Assembly: GCA_002709405.1 (NCBI GenBank) | Contig: PAQV01000037.1 | Span: 1-64,000, forward strand | Length of the DNA stretch: 64,000 nt | Reading direction: 5' to 3' | From: Paracoccaceae bacterium | GTDB lineage: Bacteria > Pseudomonadota > Alphaproteobacteria > Rhodobacterales > Rhodobacteraceae | Shown: in pieces, positions 45,112 through 54,457 of the stretch | How positions within the stretch are numbered: position 1 is the stretch's first letter | Layout of the letters: the number at the start of each line of letters is the position of its first letter | Translations under genes and position numbers: made by a program | Notes under the pieces: model-generated | Told to the model about the DNA's origin: nothing | The model's database searches: none | What the model saw: the letters and a program-made list of their open reading frames with translations, nothing else

Positions 45112-45893
45112 CAAAGCGCCTCCATGCATAGTTTGTCCTTGTCCAGATAGACCTGGACAGAGCGGTTTCTGAATTTGTCTTCAATGCTTTCGCTGGTGCG
45201 GTATAGCCCCGCGATGGCCAGCAGTTCGGCATTCTGGCTGTGGCAGAAGATGCGCGCGGTCTCGTCCCCGTGCACCCCGGCAATGGCCCGGCCCCGCAGC
45301 GGTCCGTAGACATGGATGCTGCCCGCCGCGGCCAGTTCGGCCCCCGAGGACACCGGCCCGATCACCGTCAGGTCGCCCCGGTCGGCCACCACCACCTGGC
45401 CCGAGCGCACCGGCCGGGTCAGCACCTTGTTGTCCGGCGGCAGCAACCGGTCTGCGCGCGAGGTCTTGCCCCGCGACTTGGGCAGCGGCGCATCCCGGCC
45501 CACCTGCACCTCGATCAGGCCCAGCTCGGCCAGCGTCTCCAGCTGGACTTGGGCTGCATGTTCCGCCCCGAAGACCCGCAGCTTGCGCGCGCGCAGGCGG
45601 GCGACCAGGTCGCGAATTTCGTCGGCGCCATAGCTGTCCTGGGCCTGGGCGAAATCCAGCATCAGGGGCGCCTCGCCCAACAGGTGCGGAGACTTCTCTA
45701 TCTGCTCGTCAAGCGCGGTATAGAACGCCTCGTCCAGAGGCCCCCCTTCCATGCGCAGGGCAATGGCGGTCAGGAAACGACCGCGGACCTGGAATGGTTT
45801 GACGGATACCGGCGCGACCTCGCGCCGGGCCTGGGTGCGTTCTTTGGGCACGTGACCGCTGTTCTCCTGCTCTGCCATGCGGCCGGTTGTCAT
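45111..45893 (-). CDS. minC: Septum site-determining protein MinC
   Basis: This ~260-residue FtsZ inhibitor has a variable N-terminal domain and the conserved C-terminal beta-helix that binds MinD: RSGQVVVADRGDLTVIGPVSSGAELAAAGSIHVYG in pieces, then GDETARIFCHSQNAELLAIAG. ATG 45893 (MTTGRMAEQ) and 45878 (MAEQ) are both possible starts; no clear ribosome site decides it. Confidence 0.93.
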   Translation of the reverse strand: MTTGRMAEQENSGHVPKERTQARREVAPVSVKPFQVRGRFLTAIALRMEGGPLDEAFYTALDEQIEKSPHLLGEAPLMLDFAQAQDSYGADEIRDLVARLRARKLRVFGAEHAAQVQLETLAELGLIEVQVGRDAPLPKSRGKTSRADRLLPPDNKVLTRPVRSGQVVVADRGDLTVIGPVSSGAELAAAGSIHVYGPLRGRAIAGVHGDETARIFCHSQNAELLAIAGLYRTSESIEDKFRNRSVQVYLDKDKLCMEAL

Positions 45894-46263
45894 GTCCGCG
45901 ATTCGCGGCCGGCCGTGATTTTTGCCCTTCCTAGACATCTGCGCCCTGAGGTCCAGTCTGGAAAATGCGACCCCGGGCCTGGCCGGCGTCTTCCCGCCTT
46001 GGCCGCAGTGGGTGTGGGAACCTTCCCAAGGACGCCTGCGGACCCGGCCCGGGACCCCCGATGACCAGCCCGGCAGACGCATACCCGCCATTCGCCAGGC
46101 GAAAGGCCCGGCCGGATTTGGCCGCCTTTTCAATCCACTATCGCCGCATATTAAGAAACTTTCCGGCCCATACCCGCCTTTGCCGCCCGCCGGGGTTGCC
46201 ACTCTGCCGGCCATCCGATCTACCGCGCCCAGGTGTAACAACACGGAGCTTCCGGGACCCGCG
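45894..46263. other. Intergenic region between minCDE and metNIQ
   Basis: This 370-base divergent gap contains the stem-loop at 46102-46130 and otherwise GC-rich sequence. I looked for the conserved cores of SAM riboswitches ahead of metN and found none I could defend. No gene is apparent. Confidence 0.6.
46102..46130 (+). terminator. Stem-loop with short T-run upstream of metN
   Basis: AAAGG-CC-CGGCC, loop GGATTT, GGCCG-CCTTTT forms a stem with a two-base bulge followed by four T. It lies 134 bases upstream of metN on the coding strand and could be a leader attenuator or an isolated terminator. Confidence 0.4.
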
Positions 46264-47325
46264 ATGCAGAATGAAACCGCGACGGGCGCAGCCATAACCT
46301 TCGACAAGGTCGGAAAATCGTTTCCAAAGAAGGGAGGGGGCAGCGTCACGGTGCTGGAAGACATCTCGCTGAGCGTGGAGCCAGGCACCATCACCGGCAT
46401 CATCGGCCGCTCGGGCGCGGGCAAGTCGACGCTGTTGCGCATGGTCAACGGGCTGGAACAGCCGACCGCGGGCCAGGTGCTGGTGGGCGGCCGCGACGTG
46501 GGGGCCGCCAAGGGGGGTGACCTGCGGGCCATCCGGCGCGAAGTCGGCATGATCTTCCAGCATTTCAACCTGCTGTCCTCGCGCACCGTCTATGACAACG
46601 TCGCCCTGCCCCTGGAAGTCGCCGGCCTGCCCGCGCGCGACATCAAGCCAAGGGTCGGGGACCTGATCGCCCGGGTCGGGCTGCAGGACCTGGCCAACCG
46701 CTACCCGGCCGAACTCTCGGGCGGCCAGAAACAGCGGGTGGGCATTGCCCGGGCGCTGGCCTCGCAACCCAAGGTGCTGCTGACGGACGAGGCGACCTCG
46801 GCGCTGGATCCCGAAACCACCCAGACCGTCCTGGAACTGCTGGGCGACATCAACCGCGACCTGGGCCTGACGATCCTGCTGATCACCCATGAAATGGCCG
46901 TGGTGCGCGACATCGCCAGCCACGTGGCGGTGATCGACGGGGGCAAAATCGTCGAGGACGGCACCACTTACGACATCTTCACCGCGCCCCGCCATGCCAC
47001 GACGCAATCCTTCCTGTCGTCGGTCACCGGCGTCACCCTGCCCCGGTTCATCGCCCGCCAGATGACCCCCGACCGCCCCGAAGGCCCGGCCCGCGAGGTC
47101 ATCCGCATCACCTTCCTGGGCGACAACGCCACCGATCCGCTGCTGGCGCAGATGGGCACGGACCTGGGGGTCCAGGTCAACATCCTGGCCGGCGCGGTCG
47201 AGGAAATCGGCCCGCGCCCCTTCGGCAACCTGCTGATCTCGGTCGATGTCGACCGGGCGCTTCAGGCCCGCAGCTACCTTGAACATCACGACCAGCGCAC
47301 GGAGGTCCTGGGCTATGTCGGCTAA
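46264..47325 (+). CDS. metN: Methionine ABC importer ATPase MetN
   Basis: This 353-residue ATPase has Walker A GRSGAGKST, signature LSGGQKQR, Walker B LLTDEATSALDPE and the C-terminal NIL regulatory domain (REVIRITFLGDNATDPLLAQM, NILAGAVEEI), which senses methionine in MetN proteins. CGGAGC precedes ATG 46264. It overlaps metI by 11 bases. Confidence 0.95.
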   Translation: MQNETATGAAITFDKVGKSFPKKGGGSVTVLEDISLSVEPGTITGIIGRSGAGKSTLLRMVNGLEQPTAGQVLVGGRDVGAAKGGDLRAIRREVGMIFQHFNLLSSRTVYDNVALPLEVAGLPARDIKPRVGDLIARVGLQDLANRYPAELSGGQKQRVGIARALASQPKVLLTDEATSALDPETTQTVLELLGDINRDLGLTILLITHEMAVVRDIASHVAVIDGGKIVEDGTTYDIFTAPRHATTQSFLSSVTGVTLPRFIARQMTPDRPEGPAREVIRITFLGDNATDPLLAQMGTDLGVQVNILAGAVEEIGPRPFGNLLISVDVDRALQARSYLEHHDQRTEVLGYVG

Positions 47326-47989
47326 CCTGATCAACCTGCTCATGGAGGCCACCTGGCAGACCCTTTACATGGTGGCCCTGTCGACCCTTGTCGGCGCGCT
47401 TGGCGGCCTGCCCATCGGCGTTTTCCTGGCCTGTTCCCAGCGCGGAGAACTGCTGTCCGCGCCCATCATCAACAAGGTGCTGGGCATCGTCGTGAACGCC
47501 ACCCGCTCGGTGCCGTTCATCATCCTTGTCGTGGCCATCATCCCCTTCACCCGGCTGGTCGCGGGCACGTCCATCGGCACCACGGCGGCCATCGTGCCCC
47601 TGTCGATCGCGGCCATCCCCTTTATTGCGCGGTTGGTCGAAAACGCCATCCGCGAGGTCGACAGCGGGTTGATCGAGGCCGCCCGGTCGATGGGTGCCAC
47701 CCCCTTCCAGATCATCCGCAAGGTGCTGATCCCCGAGGCCCTGCCCGGCATCACCCTGGGCCTGACGCTCGCCGTGGTCAGCCTGATCGGTTACTCGGCC
47801 ATGGTCGGCGCGGTGGGCGGCGAAGGCCTGGGCGACCTGGGCATCCGCTACGGCTACCAGCGCTTCATGCCCGACGTCATGGCCATCGTGGTGATCATCC
47901 TCATCGTCCTCGTGCAGCTTGTGCAGACCATCGGAGAATGGATCGCCCGGCGCGTGGACAAGCGGGCGCCGTCGAACCGCGGCGCCTGA
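47315..47989 (+). CDS. metI: Methionine ABC importer permease MetI
   Basis: This 224-residue permease has five predicted helices and the MetI segments WQTLYMVALSTLVGALGGLP, NATRSVPFIILVVAIIPFTR and EAARSMGATPFQIIRKVLIPEA. It lies between MetN and MetQ genes as in the known operon. Confidence 0.95.
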   Translation: MSANLINLLMEATWQTLYMVALSTLVGALGGLPIGVFLACSQRGELLSAPIINKVLGIVVNATRSVPFIILVVAIIPFTRLVAGTSIGTTAAIVPLSIAAIPFIARLVENAIREVDSGLIEAARSMGATPFQIIRKVLIPEALPGITLGLTLAVVSLIGYSAMVGAVGGEGLGDLGIRYGYQRFMPDVMAIVVIILIVLVQLVQTIGEWIARRVDKRAPSNRGA

Positions 47990-48027
47990 TCCCAACCTGA
48001 ACCTTCTGTTTCAAAAGGAGTTTTCTC

Positions 48028-48801
48028 ATGAAGAAACTGATGACACTCGTGTCCGTTCTGGCCCTTGGGGCCGGAGCCGCCCTGGCCCAGGACATCCGCG
48101 TCGGCGTCTCGCCCGGCGAACATGCCGAGATCATGGAAGAGGTGGCCAAGATCGCCGAGCCCATGGGCCTGAACATAGACGTGATCGAGTTTTCCGACTA
48201 CGTCGTGCCCAACCAGGCGCTGGCCGATGGCGACATCCAGGCCAACAGCTTTCAGCACCGGCCCTACCTGGAAAACCAGATGAAGGACCGCGGGTTCGAC
48301 CTGGTCGAGGTCGGCACCACGATCAACACGCCCATGGGCCTGTATTCCAATGACTACGCCAGCCCGGCCGACATCCCCGACGGGTCGACCATCGGCATTC
48401 CGAACGACCCCACCAACGGCGGGCGCGGGCTGCTGGTGCTGCAACAGCTGGGCCTGATCCAGCTGGCCGAGGGCACCGGGCTGGTGCCGACCGTGCTCGA
48501 CATCACGGAAAACCCCAAGGACATCCGCATCCAGGAGTTGGACGCGGCGCAGCTGCCCCGTTCGCTGGCAGACCTGGACGCGGCGATGATCAACACCAAC
48601 TATGCCATCGCCTCGGGTCTGAACCCCAAGACCGACAGCATCGCGATGGAGCAGAACAGCCCCTACGTGAACATCATCGTCGTGCGCGCCGGGGACGAGG
48701 ACCAACCTTGGGTGAAGCCCCTGGTCGAGGCCTATCACTCGGACGAGATCAAGGCCTTCATCGAAACCAAGTACCACGGCACGGTGCTGACCTCCTGGTA
48801 A
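48028..48801 (+). CDS. metQ: Methionine-binding protein MetQ (non-lipoprotein form)
   Basis: This 257-residue receptor has a Sec signal (KKLMTLVSVLALGAGAALAQ) with Ala-Gln cleavage and no lipobox cysteine, so unlike E. coli MetQ it should be a soluble periplasmic protein. Family motifs are VGVSPGEHAEIMEEV, QANSFQHRPYLE and the binding-site NTNYA. AAAAGGAG precedes the ATG. Confidence 0.95.
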   Translation: MKKLMTLVSVLALGAGAALAQDIRVGVSPGEHAEIMEEVAKIAEPMGLNIDVIEFSDYVVPNQALADGDIQANSFQHRPYLENQMKDRGFDLVEVGTTINTPMGLYSNDYASPADIPDGSTIGIPNDPTNGGRGLLVLQQLGLIQLAEGTGLVPTVLDITENPKDIRIQELDAAQLPRSLADLDAAMINTNYAIASGLNPKTDSIAMEQNSPYVNIIVVRAGDEDQPWVKPLVEAYHSDEIKAFIETKYHGTVLTSW

Positions 48802-48821
48802 TCCGCCAGTTCAGACCACCA

Positions 48822-48849
48822 AAACGGGCGTCCCCAGAGGCGCCCGTTT
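48822..48849. terminator. Bidirectional terminator between metQ and argE-like gene
   Basis: AAACGGGCG (48822-48830) and CGCCCGTTT (48841-48849) form a 9-bp stem with a 10-base loop, ending in TTT on the plus strand and preceded by AAAA, so it can act in both directions between two convergent genes. Confidence 0.8.
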
Positions 48850-48859
48850 GCGTTACCCA

Positions 48860-49954
48860 TCAGCCGCCGATCAGGTCATCCAGCAGGTTCGAACATCTTT
48901 GCAATTCCTTGATTGCAATGGATTCGTTGGGCTGGTGGCCGTCCGACATGCTGCCCGGCCCGCAGACCACCGTGGGCAGGCCCAGGCCGGCAAAGAACCC
49001 AGCCTCGGTACCGTAGGACACGCGCATCGGCTCCGGATCCTCCAGCAGGTCCGCCAACGCGGCAATCGCGGGGTCGGCCGGATCGGCCGCCAGCCCGGGA
49101 TACGAAGCCATCGTCTCGATCGTGATCCTCTCGGGCAGACCCGCCGTGACCTCGGCCAGGATGTCATCGGTCCGCTCGGCGGACAGGTGCCGGATCTCGA
49201 AATCGACGGTGGCCGTTTCCGGCATCATGTTCAGCGCCACCCCGCCCGACATCCGTCCGGCATGCAGCGTCGAATAGGGGATCGGATCGCCCGGCTCGCG
49301 CGCGCCGCTTGTTTCCAGCCGGGCCTGGACCCGGCGCAGGGCCATGATCAGGTCCGCCCCCAGGTGCAGCGCATTGGTGAACCGGGGCGCCATCGCCGAA
49401 TGGCCCGGCGTGCCGCGGCAGGTCGCCCGGTAGGCCGCCTTGCCCTTGTGGCCGACGCAAAGGCGCATCTCGGTCGGCTCGCCCACGATGACCAGGTCGG
49501 GCCGCCCCAGCTCGGGGATCACCCGGTCGATCATCTGGGGAATGCCCTGGCAGCCGATCTCTTCGTCCCAGCTAAGCGCAAGGCTCATCGGCCGCGCATC
49601 AGGGCCCAGCCGCGTGGCCTTGGCCAGCACGCAGGCCAGAAAGCCCTTCATGTCTGTGCTGCCCCGCCCGACCAGCCTTTCGCCCACCTTTCGCAAGGTG
49701 AACGGATCGGCGTCCCAGTCCTGGCCGGCCACCGGCACCACGTCGCTGTGAGCCGACAGCAGCACGCCGCCCGGCCCCGCCCCCCGCCGGGCCAGAAGTC
49801 CGGCCTTGCGCCCGCAGGACGACGGCACCAGCGTCACGTCAAAGCCCGCGTCCTTCAGCAGGTCGCGCACCCAGTAGATCAGCTCGATATTGGTCCGGCC
49901 GGTGCTGGTGTCAAAGCCCACCAGCCGCGACAGGATCTCGGTTTCCGAGGTCAT
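48860..49954 (-). CDS. argE: Acetylornithine deacetylase-like M20 amidohydrolase (ArgE)
   Basis: This 364-residue zinc deacylase shows LLSAHSDVVPV, GRGSTDMKGFLACVL, WDEEIGCQG and GEPTEMRLCVGHKGKA, all typical of ArgE. It is the last gene of the ten-gene polyamine-type operon. Besides N-acetylornithine it may deacylate an N-acyl polyamine or amino acid made by the pathway. Confidence 0.92.
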   Translation of the reverse strand: MTSETEILSRLVGFDTSTGRTNIELIYWVRDLLKDAGFDVTLVPSSCGRKAGLLARRGAGPGGVLLSAHSDVVPVAGQDWDADPFTLRKVGERLVGRGSTDMKGFLACVLAKATRLGPDARPMSLALSWDEEIGCQGIPQMIDRVIPELGRPDLVIVGEPTEMRLCVGHKGKAAYRATCRGTPGHSAMAPRFTNALHLGADLIMALRRVQARLETSGAREPGDPIPYSTLHAGRMSGGVALNMMPETATVDFEIRHLSAERTDDILAEVTAGLPERITIETMASYPGLAADPADPAIAALADLLEDPEPMRVSYGTEAGFFAGLGLPTVVCGPGSMSDGHQPNESIAIKELQRCSNLLDDLIGG

Positions 49955-50625
49955 TCGTCCCCCGGAACGCCATAGGACGGCGCATCTGTCGGGTTCAGGG
50001 CCCGGGTCACATAGGCCTCGGCCTGCGGTTCATAGACCTCCCACGCGGTCGCGATGGCCGCGATCGGGCAGTCTTCGGTCCAGTCGCAGCGCAGCTCGGC
50101 ATAGGGCCAGGCCTGGGCATCGACGATCAGCAGGCCGGCCGAATGCACCGGCCCGGCCTCGCCCCCGGCCGCAAGGCCCGCCTGCATCGCCGCGATCAGC
50201 CGGTCGCCAAGCGCGCCCGAGGCCGTTTCAAACCCCGCGACGATGGCCCCCGGCACCGCCAGGTCGGCCAGCAGGTTCCCGCCCGAGGCGCAATCGACGC
50301 CGATGGCCGATGTCCACACGCCCAAGGCCTTGGCCCCCGAATGCACCGCCCGGCCCCCGGCCGCATCCACGGCCAGCACCTGCCGGTACTCGGGAAAGGG
50401 CTCCTGCGCGATGGCCCCTGCCACGGCCGCCTCTGCCCCGGCGCCGCCCTGCATCAGGTCCAGCACACGGGGCCCCAGCGCCGGGTTGGTCACGTTCTGG
50501 CTGGCCACCGCCCCGACCCCGGCCCGGGCAAAGGCGCAGCGGGCGGCAACCGCCGGAGAAGACGACGAAATCGCCAGGCCGAACTGGCCGGTCTCCGCAC
50601 AGCGGGCGACGATGGAAAAGGTCAT
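49951..50625 (-). CDS. DUF1028 family protein (Ntn-hydrolase-like)
   Basis: This 224-residue protein has the family opening TFSIVARCAETGQFGLAISS and GVGAVASQNVTNP, with an Asp-rich mid-section (GVWTSAIGVDCASGGNLL). DUF1028 proteins resemble Ntn hydrolases and often sit with amidase or RidA genes, but no reaction is established. The start is ATG 50625. It overlaps the argE start (ATGA). Confidence 0.88.
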   Translation of the reverse strand: MTFSIVARCAETGQFGLAISSSSPAVAARCAFARAGVGAVASQNVTNPALGPRVLDLMQGGAGAEAAVAGAIAQEPFPEYRQVLAVDAAGGRAVHSGAKALGVWTSAIGVDCASGGNLLADLAVPGAIVAGFETASGALGDRLIAAMQAGLAAGGEAGPVHSAGLLIVDAQAWPYAELRCDWTEDCPIAAIATAWEVYEPQAEAYVTRALNPTDAPSYGVPGDE

Positions 50626-50630
50626 GGGCT

Positions 50631-51044
50631 TCAGTCCGGGATCACGAAGGTCGCGTCGATCTCGACCAGCCAGTCGGGCCGGGCCAGGGCCGTGACCACC
50701 ACCCCGGTCGACACCGGATGCACGCCCTTGATGTATTCGCCCATCACCCGGTAGACGGCCTCGCGGTGGCGCACGTCGGTCAGGTAGACCACGACCTTGC
50801 ACAGGTGCGCCATCTCGCCCCCGGCCTCGCCGATCAGCTGCCGGATGTTCTGCATGACCTTGTGGGCCTGCTCGGTCGGATCGTGGCTGGCGATGTTTTC
50901 CGAGGTGTCCAGGTCCTGCGGGCACTGGCCGCGCAGGAACACCATCGCCCCCCGGGCCACCACGGCCTGGCACAGGTCGTTGTCCAGCTTCTGTTCGGGA
51001 TAGGTGTCGGATGTGTTGAACTTGCGGATGCGGGTATGGGCCAT
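50631..51044 (-). CDS. RidA/YjgF family imine deaminase
   Basis: This 137-residue protein belongs to the Rid family, which hydrolyses reactive enamines and imines from PLP- or flavin-dependent amine metabolism. Segments are VFLRGQCPQDLDTSENI and LCKVVVYLTDVRHREAVYRVM. The start 51044 has GGAGG nearby. Next to an aminotransferase and a flavin monooxygenase, protection from imine by-products makes sense. The usual catalytic Arg region reads ALARPDWLVEIDATF. Confidence 0.9.
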   Translation of the reverse strand: MAHTRIRKFNTSDTYPEQKLDNDLCQAVVARGAMVFLRGQCPQDLDTSENIASHDPTEQAHKVMQNIRQLIGEAGGEMAHLCKVVVYLTDVRHREAVYRVMGEYIKGVHPVSTGVVVTALARPDWLVEIDATFVIPD

Positions 51045-51067
51045 TGGGGCCTCCGATTGTCGAGGGA

Positions 51068-52315
51068 TCAGGCTGGCACCCCGGGATAGGCAAGGTACGC
51101 GCGGCGCTTGAGGATGTGATCGGTGATGTAACGGGCATCGTGCCAGACACCATAGATGAAGGACGACGCCCGCCGGGTCTGCCACGGCAGGCCCAGAAAA
51201 TAGACGCCCGGTTCGTCCGACACGCCGCGCAAATGGGCAGGACGGCCCTGCGCGTCCACGGCATCAAGCTGCAGCCAGCCGTAATCCAACGCGAACCCCG
51301 TGGCCCAGAGGATCGTCGAGATCCCGGCCTCTTCCAGGTCCAGCGACAGGAGCGGGTCGGTCACGCAAGCCGGATCGGGGGCGATGTCGCGCGCCCCGGG
51401 TTCCTCGGGCAGGTCCAGGCCCATCCGGGCGACATAGGCATCGGCCCGGTCCAGCACGGCCAGGTAGTTGCGGTCGCCCTGGGCGATGTTGCCTGGCAGA
51501 TCCGGGGCAAAGCGCAGCACGCCGTCGGTGCAGGCCTCGGTCCGCCCGACCAGGGTCACCCCGTCGGCGGCCAGCGCGCGGAAGTCGACCGTGTGGCCGC
51601 CCTCGGCACCGCTGACGGCAATGGTGACATGCTCCGCGCCCGGGGTCGCCTCGGCATCCCAGTCGTTCAGCACGCCCAGCCACCAGCAATAATCGCGCCC
51701 CCGGTAGGCCCGGGGCGGGCGCCCGTGCGGCCCGACCGACAGGTAGACCTTGCGCCCGGCCCGGTTCAGCTCGGCCGCGATCTGCACGCCGGATGACCCG
51801 GCCCCCACCACCAGCACCGCGCCCTCCGCCAGCTGGTCCGGGTTGCGGTAGTCGATCGAATGCATCTGGGTCAGGCCGGGCCGGTCTGGCACCAGCTTGG
51901 GCATCAGCGGGTTGTGGTAAGGACCGGTGGCCGCGACGACGTAATCGGCCTCGATCACGCCCGCGCTGGTCTCGGCCCGGAACCCAGGCCGACCCTCCAG
52001 CCGGGTGACGCCCGTGACATCCACCCCGCAGCGCACCGGCGCGTCGATCTGGCTGGCGTAGGCCTCCATGTAGCCCGCGACCTCGTCCTTGGTGGCAAAG
52101 CCTTCGGGATCGCAGGAAAACTCCAGCCCCGGGAAGCGGTCATGCCAGGCCGGGCCGTTGGCCACCAGCGAATCCCAGCGCCGGGTCCGCCAGCTTTCGG
52201 CGATCCGCCCGCGTTCCAGCACGATGTGGTCCACACCGGCCGCGCCCAGGTGTTCGCTCATCGCGATGCCGGCCTGGCCGCCGCCCACGACAAGCACTTC
52301 GGTTTTTTCGACCAT
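51068..52315 (-). CDS. Flavin-dependent monooxygenase (FMO/YUCCA-like)
   Basis: This 415-residue protein has two Rossmann dinucleotide motifs, GGGQAG near residue 11 (FAD) and GAGSSG near 172 (NADPH). The linker FATKDEVAGYMEAYA matches FMO/Trk-type enzymes. It may N-hydroxylate an amine or act on an imported compound. It is coupled between the RidA and aminotransferase genes. Confidence 0.88.
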   Translation of the reverse strand: MVEKTEVLVVGGGQAGIAMSEHLGAAGVDHIVLERGRIAESWRTRRWDSLVANGPAWHDRFPGLEFSCDPEGFATKDEVAGYMEAYASQIDAPVRCGVDVTGVTRLEGRPGFRAETSAGVIEADYVVAATGPYHNPLMPKLVPDRPGLTQMHSIDYRNPDQLAEGAVLVVGAGSSGVQIAAELNRAGRKVYLSVGPHGRPPRAYRGRDYCWWLGVLNDWDAEATPGAEHVTIAVSGAEGGHTVDFRALAADGVTLVGRTEACTDGVLRFAPDLPGNIAQGDRNYLAVLDRADAYVARMGLDLPEEPGARDIAPDPACVTDPLLSLDLEEAGISTILWATGFALDYGWLQLDAVDAQGRPAHLRGVSDEPGVYFLGLPWQTRRASSFIYGVWHDARYITDHILKRRAYLAYPGVPA

Positions 52316-52321
52316 GATGGA

Positions 52322-53686
52322 TCAGACCTTTCCCTGCACCTCGGTGATGGCCTCGCGCAGGATCGCCTCGGTCCGGTCGATCAGGGCGTCGTCCATCACC
52401 AGCGTCGGCGACAGGATCAGGATGTTGCCCAGCGGCCGAGCGATTAACCCGCGCTGCTGGCAGGCCTTGGCCACTTTCAGCCCGATCGCGTCCTCGGGCG
52501 CAAAGGGCGTCTTGGCCGCCTTGTCGCGCACGAACTCGATCCCCATCATGAAATGGCTGCCCCGCACCTCGCCCACGATATCCAGGTCGGCCAGCCCGCG
52601 CAGGTTGCCCTCGAACCGCTTGCCCGTGGTGCGCACCGTCTCGGGGATCCGGTCGCGTTCCATCAGGGCGATGTTGGCCAGACCCGCCGCCGCTGCCGCC
52701 GGGTGGCCCGAATAGGTCATGCCGTGCAGGAACATGCCGCCCTTGTCGGAAATCACCTCGTGGATCTCGTCGGACAGGATCGTGGCCGACAGCGGCTGGT
52801 AGCCCGAGGTCAGCCCCTTGGCCGTGGTGATGATGTCGGGCTGCACGTCGAAGACGTCTTTCGACGCAAAGAAATGCCCCAGCCGGCCGAAGGCCGTGAC
52901 CACCTCGTCCGAGATATACTTGATCTCGTAGTCCCGGCACAGCCGGCCCATCGCCGCGTGATAGCCCTTGGGCGGCACGATGATGCCGCCTGCGCCCATG
53001 ATCGGCTCGGCGATGAAACAGGCGATGTTCTCGGCCCCGATGGCCTCGATCCGGTCCTTGGCATCGGCGATCAGCGCGTCGAGGAATTCCGCCTCGGACA
53101 GGCCCTCGCCCTCGCGCCAGTGATGCGGGCAGCGCAGGTGGTGAACCAGCCCCTCGGCCTTGTCCCAGCCATCCGAATAGGTCGGCGTGGTCATGGCGAT
53201 CGCCAGGTGGGTCGACCCGTGATAGGCCCCGTGACGGCTAAGCACCTGCTTCTTCTTCGGCTGGCCCAGGCGGTTGTAATAATGGTGCAGGATGCGCACC
53301 GCGCTGTCATTGGCCACCGACCCGGAATTGCCGAAATGCACCTTGTTCAGGTGGCCCGGCGCCAGCTCGGCCAGCTTGGTGGCCAGGGCGGCGGCCGAGG
53401 GGTGGGTGAAGTTGTAGAAGGTCGAGTAGAAATCCAGCGTGTCCAGCTGTTCGGTGATCGCGTCGATGATCTCGCGCCGGCGGTGGCCGGCATTGACGCA
53501 CCACAGCCCGCCGATCCCGTCGATCAGGCTGTTGCCCTCGCTGTCGGTGACATGGGCGCCCTCGGCCCCGACGATCACCGTCCGCGCGCCGTCCTGTTTC
53601 AGCGCGTTGAGATCGGCGAAGGATTGCACCAGGTGGGTGTCGGCGGTCAGCACGCCGTCGGTGGAGATATCAAGATCGAGGGACAT
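52322..53686 (-). CDS. Class III PLP aminotransferase (polyamine-pyruvate type)
   Basis: This 454-residue omega-aminotransferase has the PLP lysine K290 (ITTAKGLTSGYQPL) and D260 (YISDEVVTAFGRLG). It resembles putrescine/taurine-pyruvate transaminases in the GHRRREIIDAITEQ and FGNSGSVANDSAV regions. Downstream of a polyamine-type importer it likely transaminates a terminal amine to an aldehyde. Confidence 0.92.
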   Translation of the reverse strand: MSLDLDISTDGVLTADTHLVQSFADLNALKQDGARTVIVGAEGAHVTDSEGNSLIDGIGGLWCVNAGHRRREIIDAITEQLDTLDFYSTFYNFTHPSAAALATKLAELAPGHLNKVHFGNSGSVANDSAVRILHHYYNRLGQPKKKQVLSRHGAYHGSTHLAIAMTTPTYSDGWDKAEGLVHHLRCPHHWREGEGLSEAEFLDALIADAKDRIEAIGAENIACFIAEPIMGAGGIIVPPKGYHAAMGRLCRDYEIKYISDEVVTAFGRLGHFFASKDVFDVQPDIITTAKGLTSGYQPLSATILSDEIHEVISDKGGMFLHGMTYSGHPAAAAAGLANIALMERDRIPETVRTTGKRFEGNLRGLADLDIVGEVRGSHFMMGIEFVRDKAAKTPFAPEDAIGLKVAKACQQRGLIARPLGNILILSPTLVMDDALIDRTEAILREAITEVQGKV

Positions 53687-53689
53687 CCC

Positions 53690-54457
53690 TTAAACCTTTC
53701 GAAAGTCTTGCATTTGGGTGGAGCGGAGCCAGTCCGCGGGATCGGGGCCGATCTGGGTGATCAGCAGCGTTTCGGTGCGCCCGGCCGCGGCGATGACCTG
53801 CGCGTCCGGCCCTGCGATCAGCGAGCGGCCGCCAAAGGTCAGCCCCTCTTCCGCGCCGCAGAAATTGGCATAGGCGACGGTCAGGTCGCATTCGGCCGCG
53901 CGGGCAGGCACGAAGGTGGTCGAGACATGCTCGAACCCGGCCGGGTTGGCCGTGGGCACCAGCAACAGCTTTGCCCCCTTTTCGGCCAGGGCACAGACAT
54001 GGGCCGCGAATTCGACGTCGTAACAGATCATCAGCCCGGTCGGGATGCCGTCCAGCTCGAAGGTGCAATAGCTGTCCCCGGGCGAGAAGCTGGCAGCCTC
54101 CATCGGCCCGAAGAGCTGCATCTTGCGGTAATGGCCCAGCACCGCCCCGTCGCGGTCAAAGGCGGTGGCGGCGTTATAGACCCGGTCCCCGTCCCGTTCG
54201 GCCCAGCCCACGGTCAGCCCGCAGCCAGCCGCGCGCGCCATGTCCGACAGGCGCTGGCACCACGCCCCGCCCTGCGGCTGCGCCAGTTGCCCATGCAGGT
54301 CGGGCCGGTTGTAGCCCGGCAGGAACAGTTCGGGCGCCACCAGCATGCGCGCCCCGGCCATGGCCGCAGCACTCAACTGGCGGGCCAGCCGTTCCAGCCC
54401 GGCCTCGGGGTCGCCCTGCACGGGCGGCCCCTGGTAGATGGCAAGCGTCAGGCTCAC
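53690..54457 (-). CDS. Carbon-nitrogen hydrolase (nitrilase superfamily amidase)
   Basis: This 255-residue enzyme carries the catalytic triad E43 (VAPELFLPGYN), K112 (HYRKMQLFGP) and C145 (LMICYDVEF). It resembles short-chain aliphatic amidases or omega-amidases. It overlaps the binding-protein stop (ATGA). In the operon it could cleave an amide of an imported amine. The substrate is not evident. Confidence 0.91.
   Translation of the reverse strand: MSLTLAIYQGPPVQGDPEAGLERLARQLSAAAMAGARMLVAPELFLPGYNRPDLHGQLAQPQGGAWCQRLSDMARAAGCGLTVGWAERDGDRVYNAATAFDRDGAVLGHYRKMQLFGPMEAASFSPGDSYCTFELDGIPTGLMICYDVEFAAHVCALAEKGAKLLLVPTANPAGFEHVSTTFVPARAAECDLTVAYANFCGAEEGLTFGGRSLIAGPDAQVIAAAGRTETLLITQIGPDPADWLRSTQMQDFRKV

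Noticed and set aside
45894-46263. SAM riboswitch ahead of metN
   Set aside because: I could not find the conserved cores of SAM-I, SAM-II or SAM/SAH elements; only one weak stem-loop is visible. A covariance-model search (Rfam) would settle it.
48891-48905. GGTTCGAAC resembling a tRNA T-loop
   Set aside because: It lies inside the argE coding sequence and no cloverleaf can be drawn around it.
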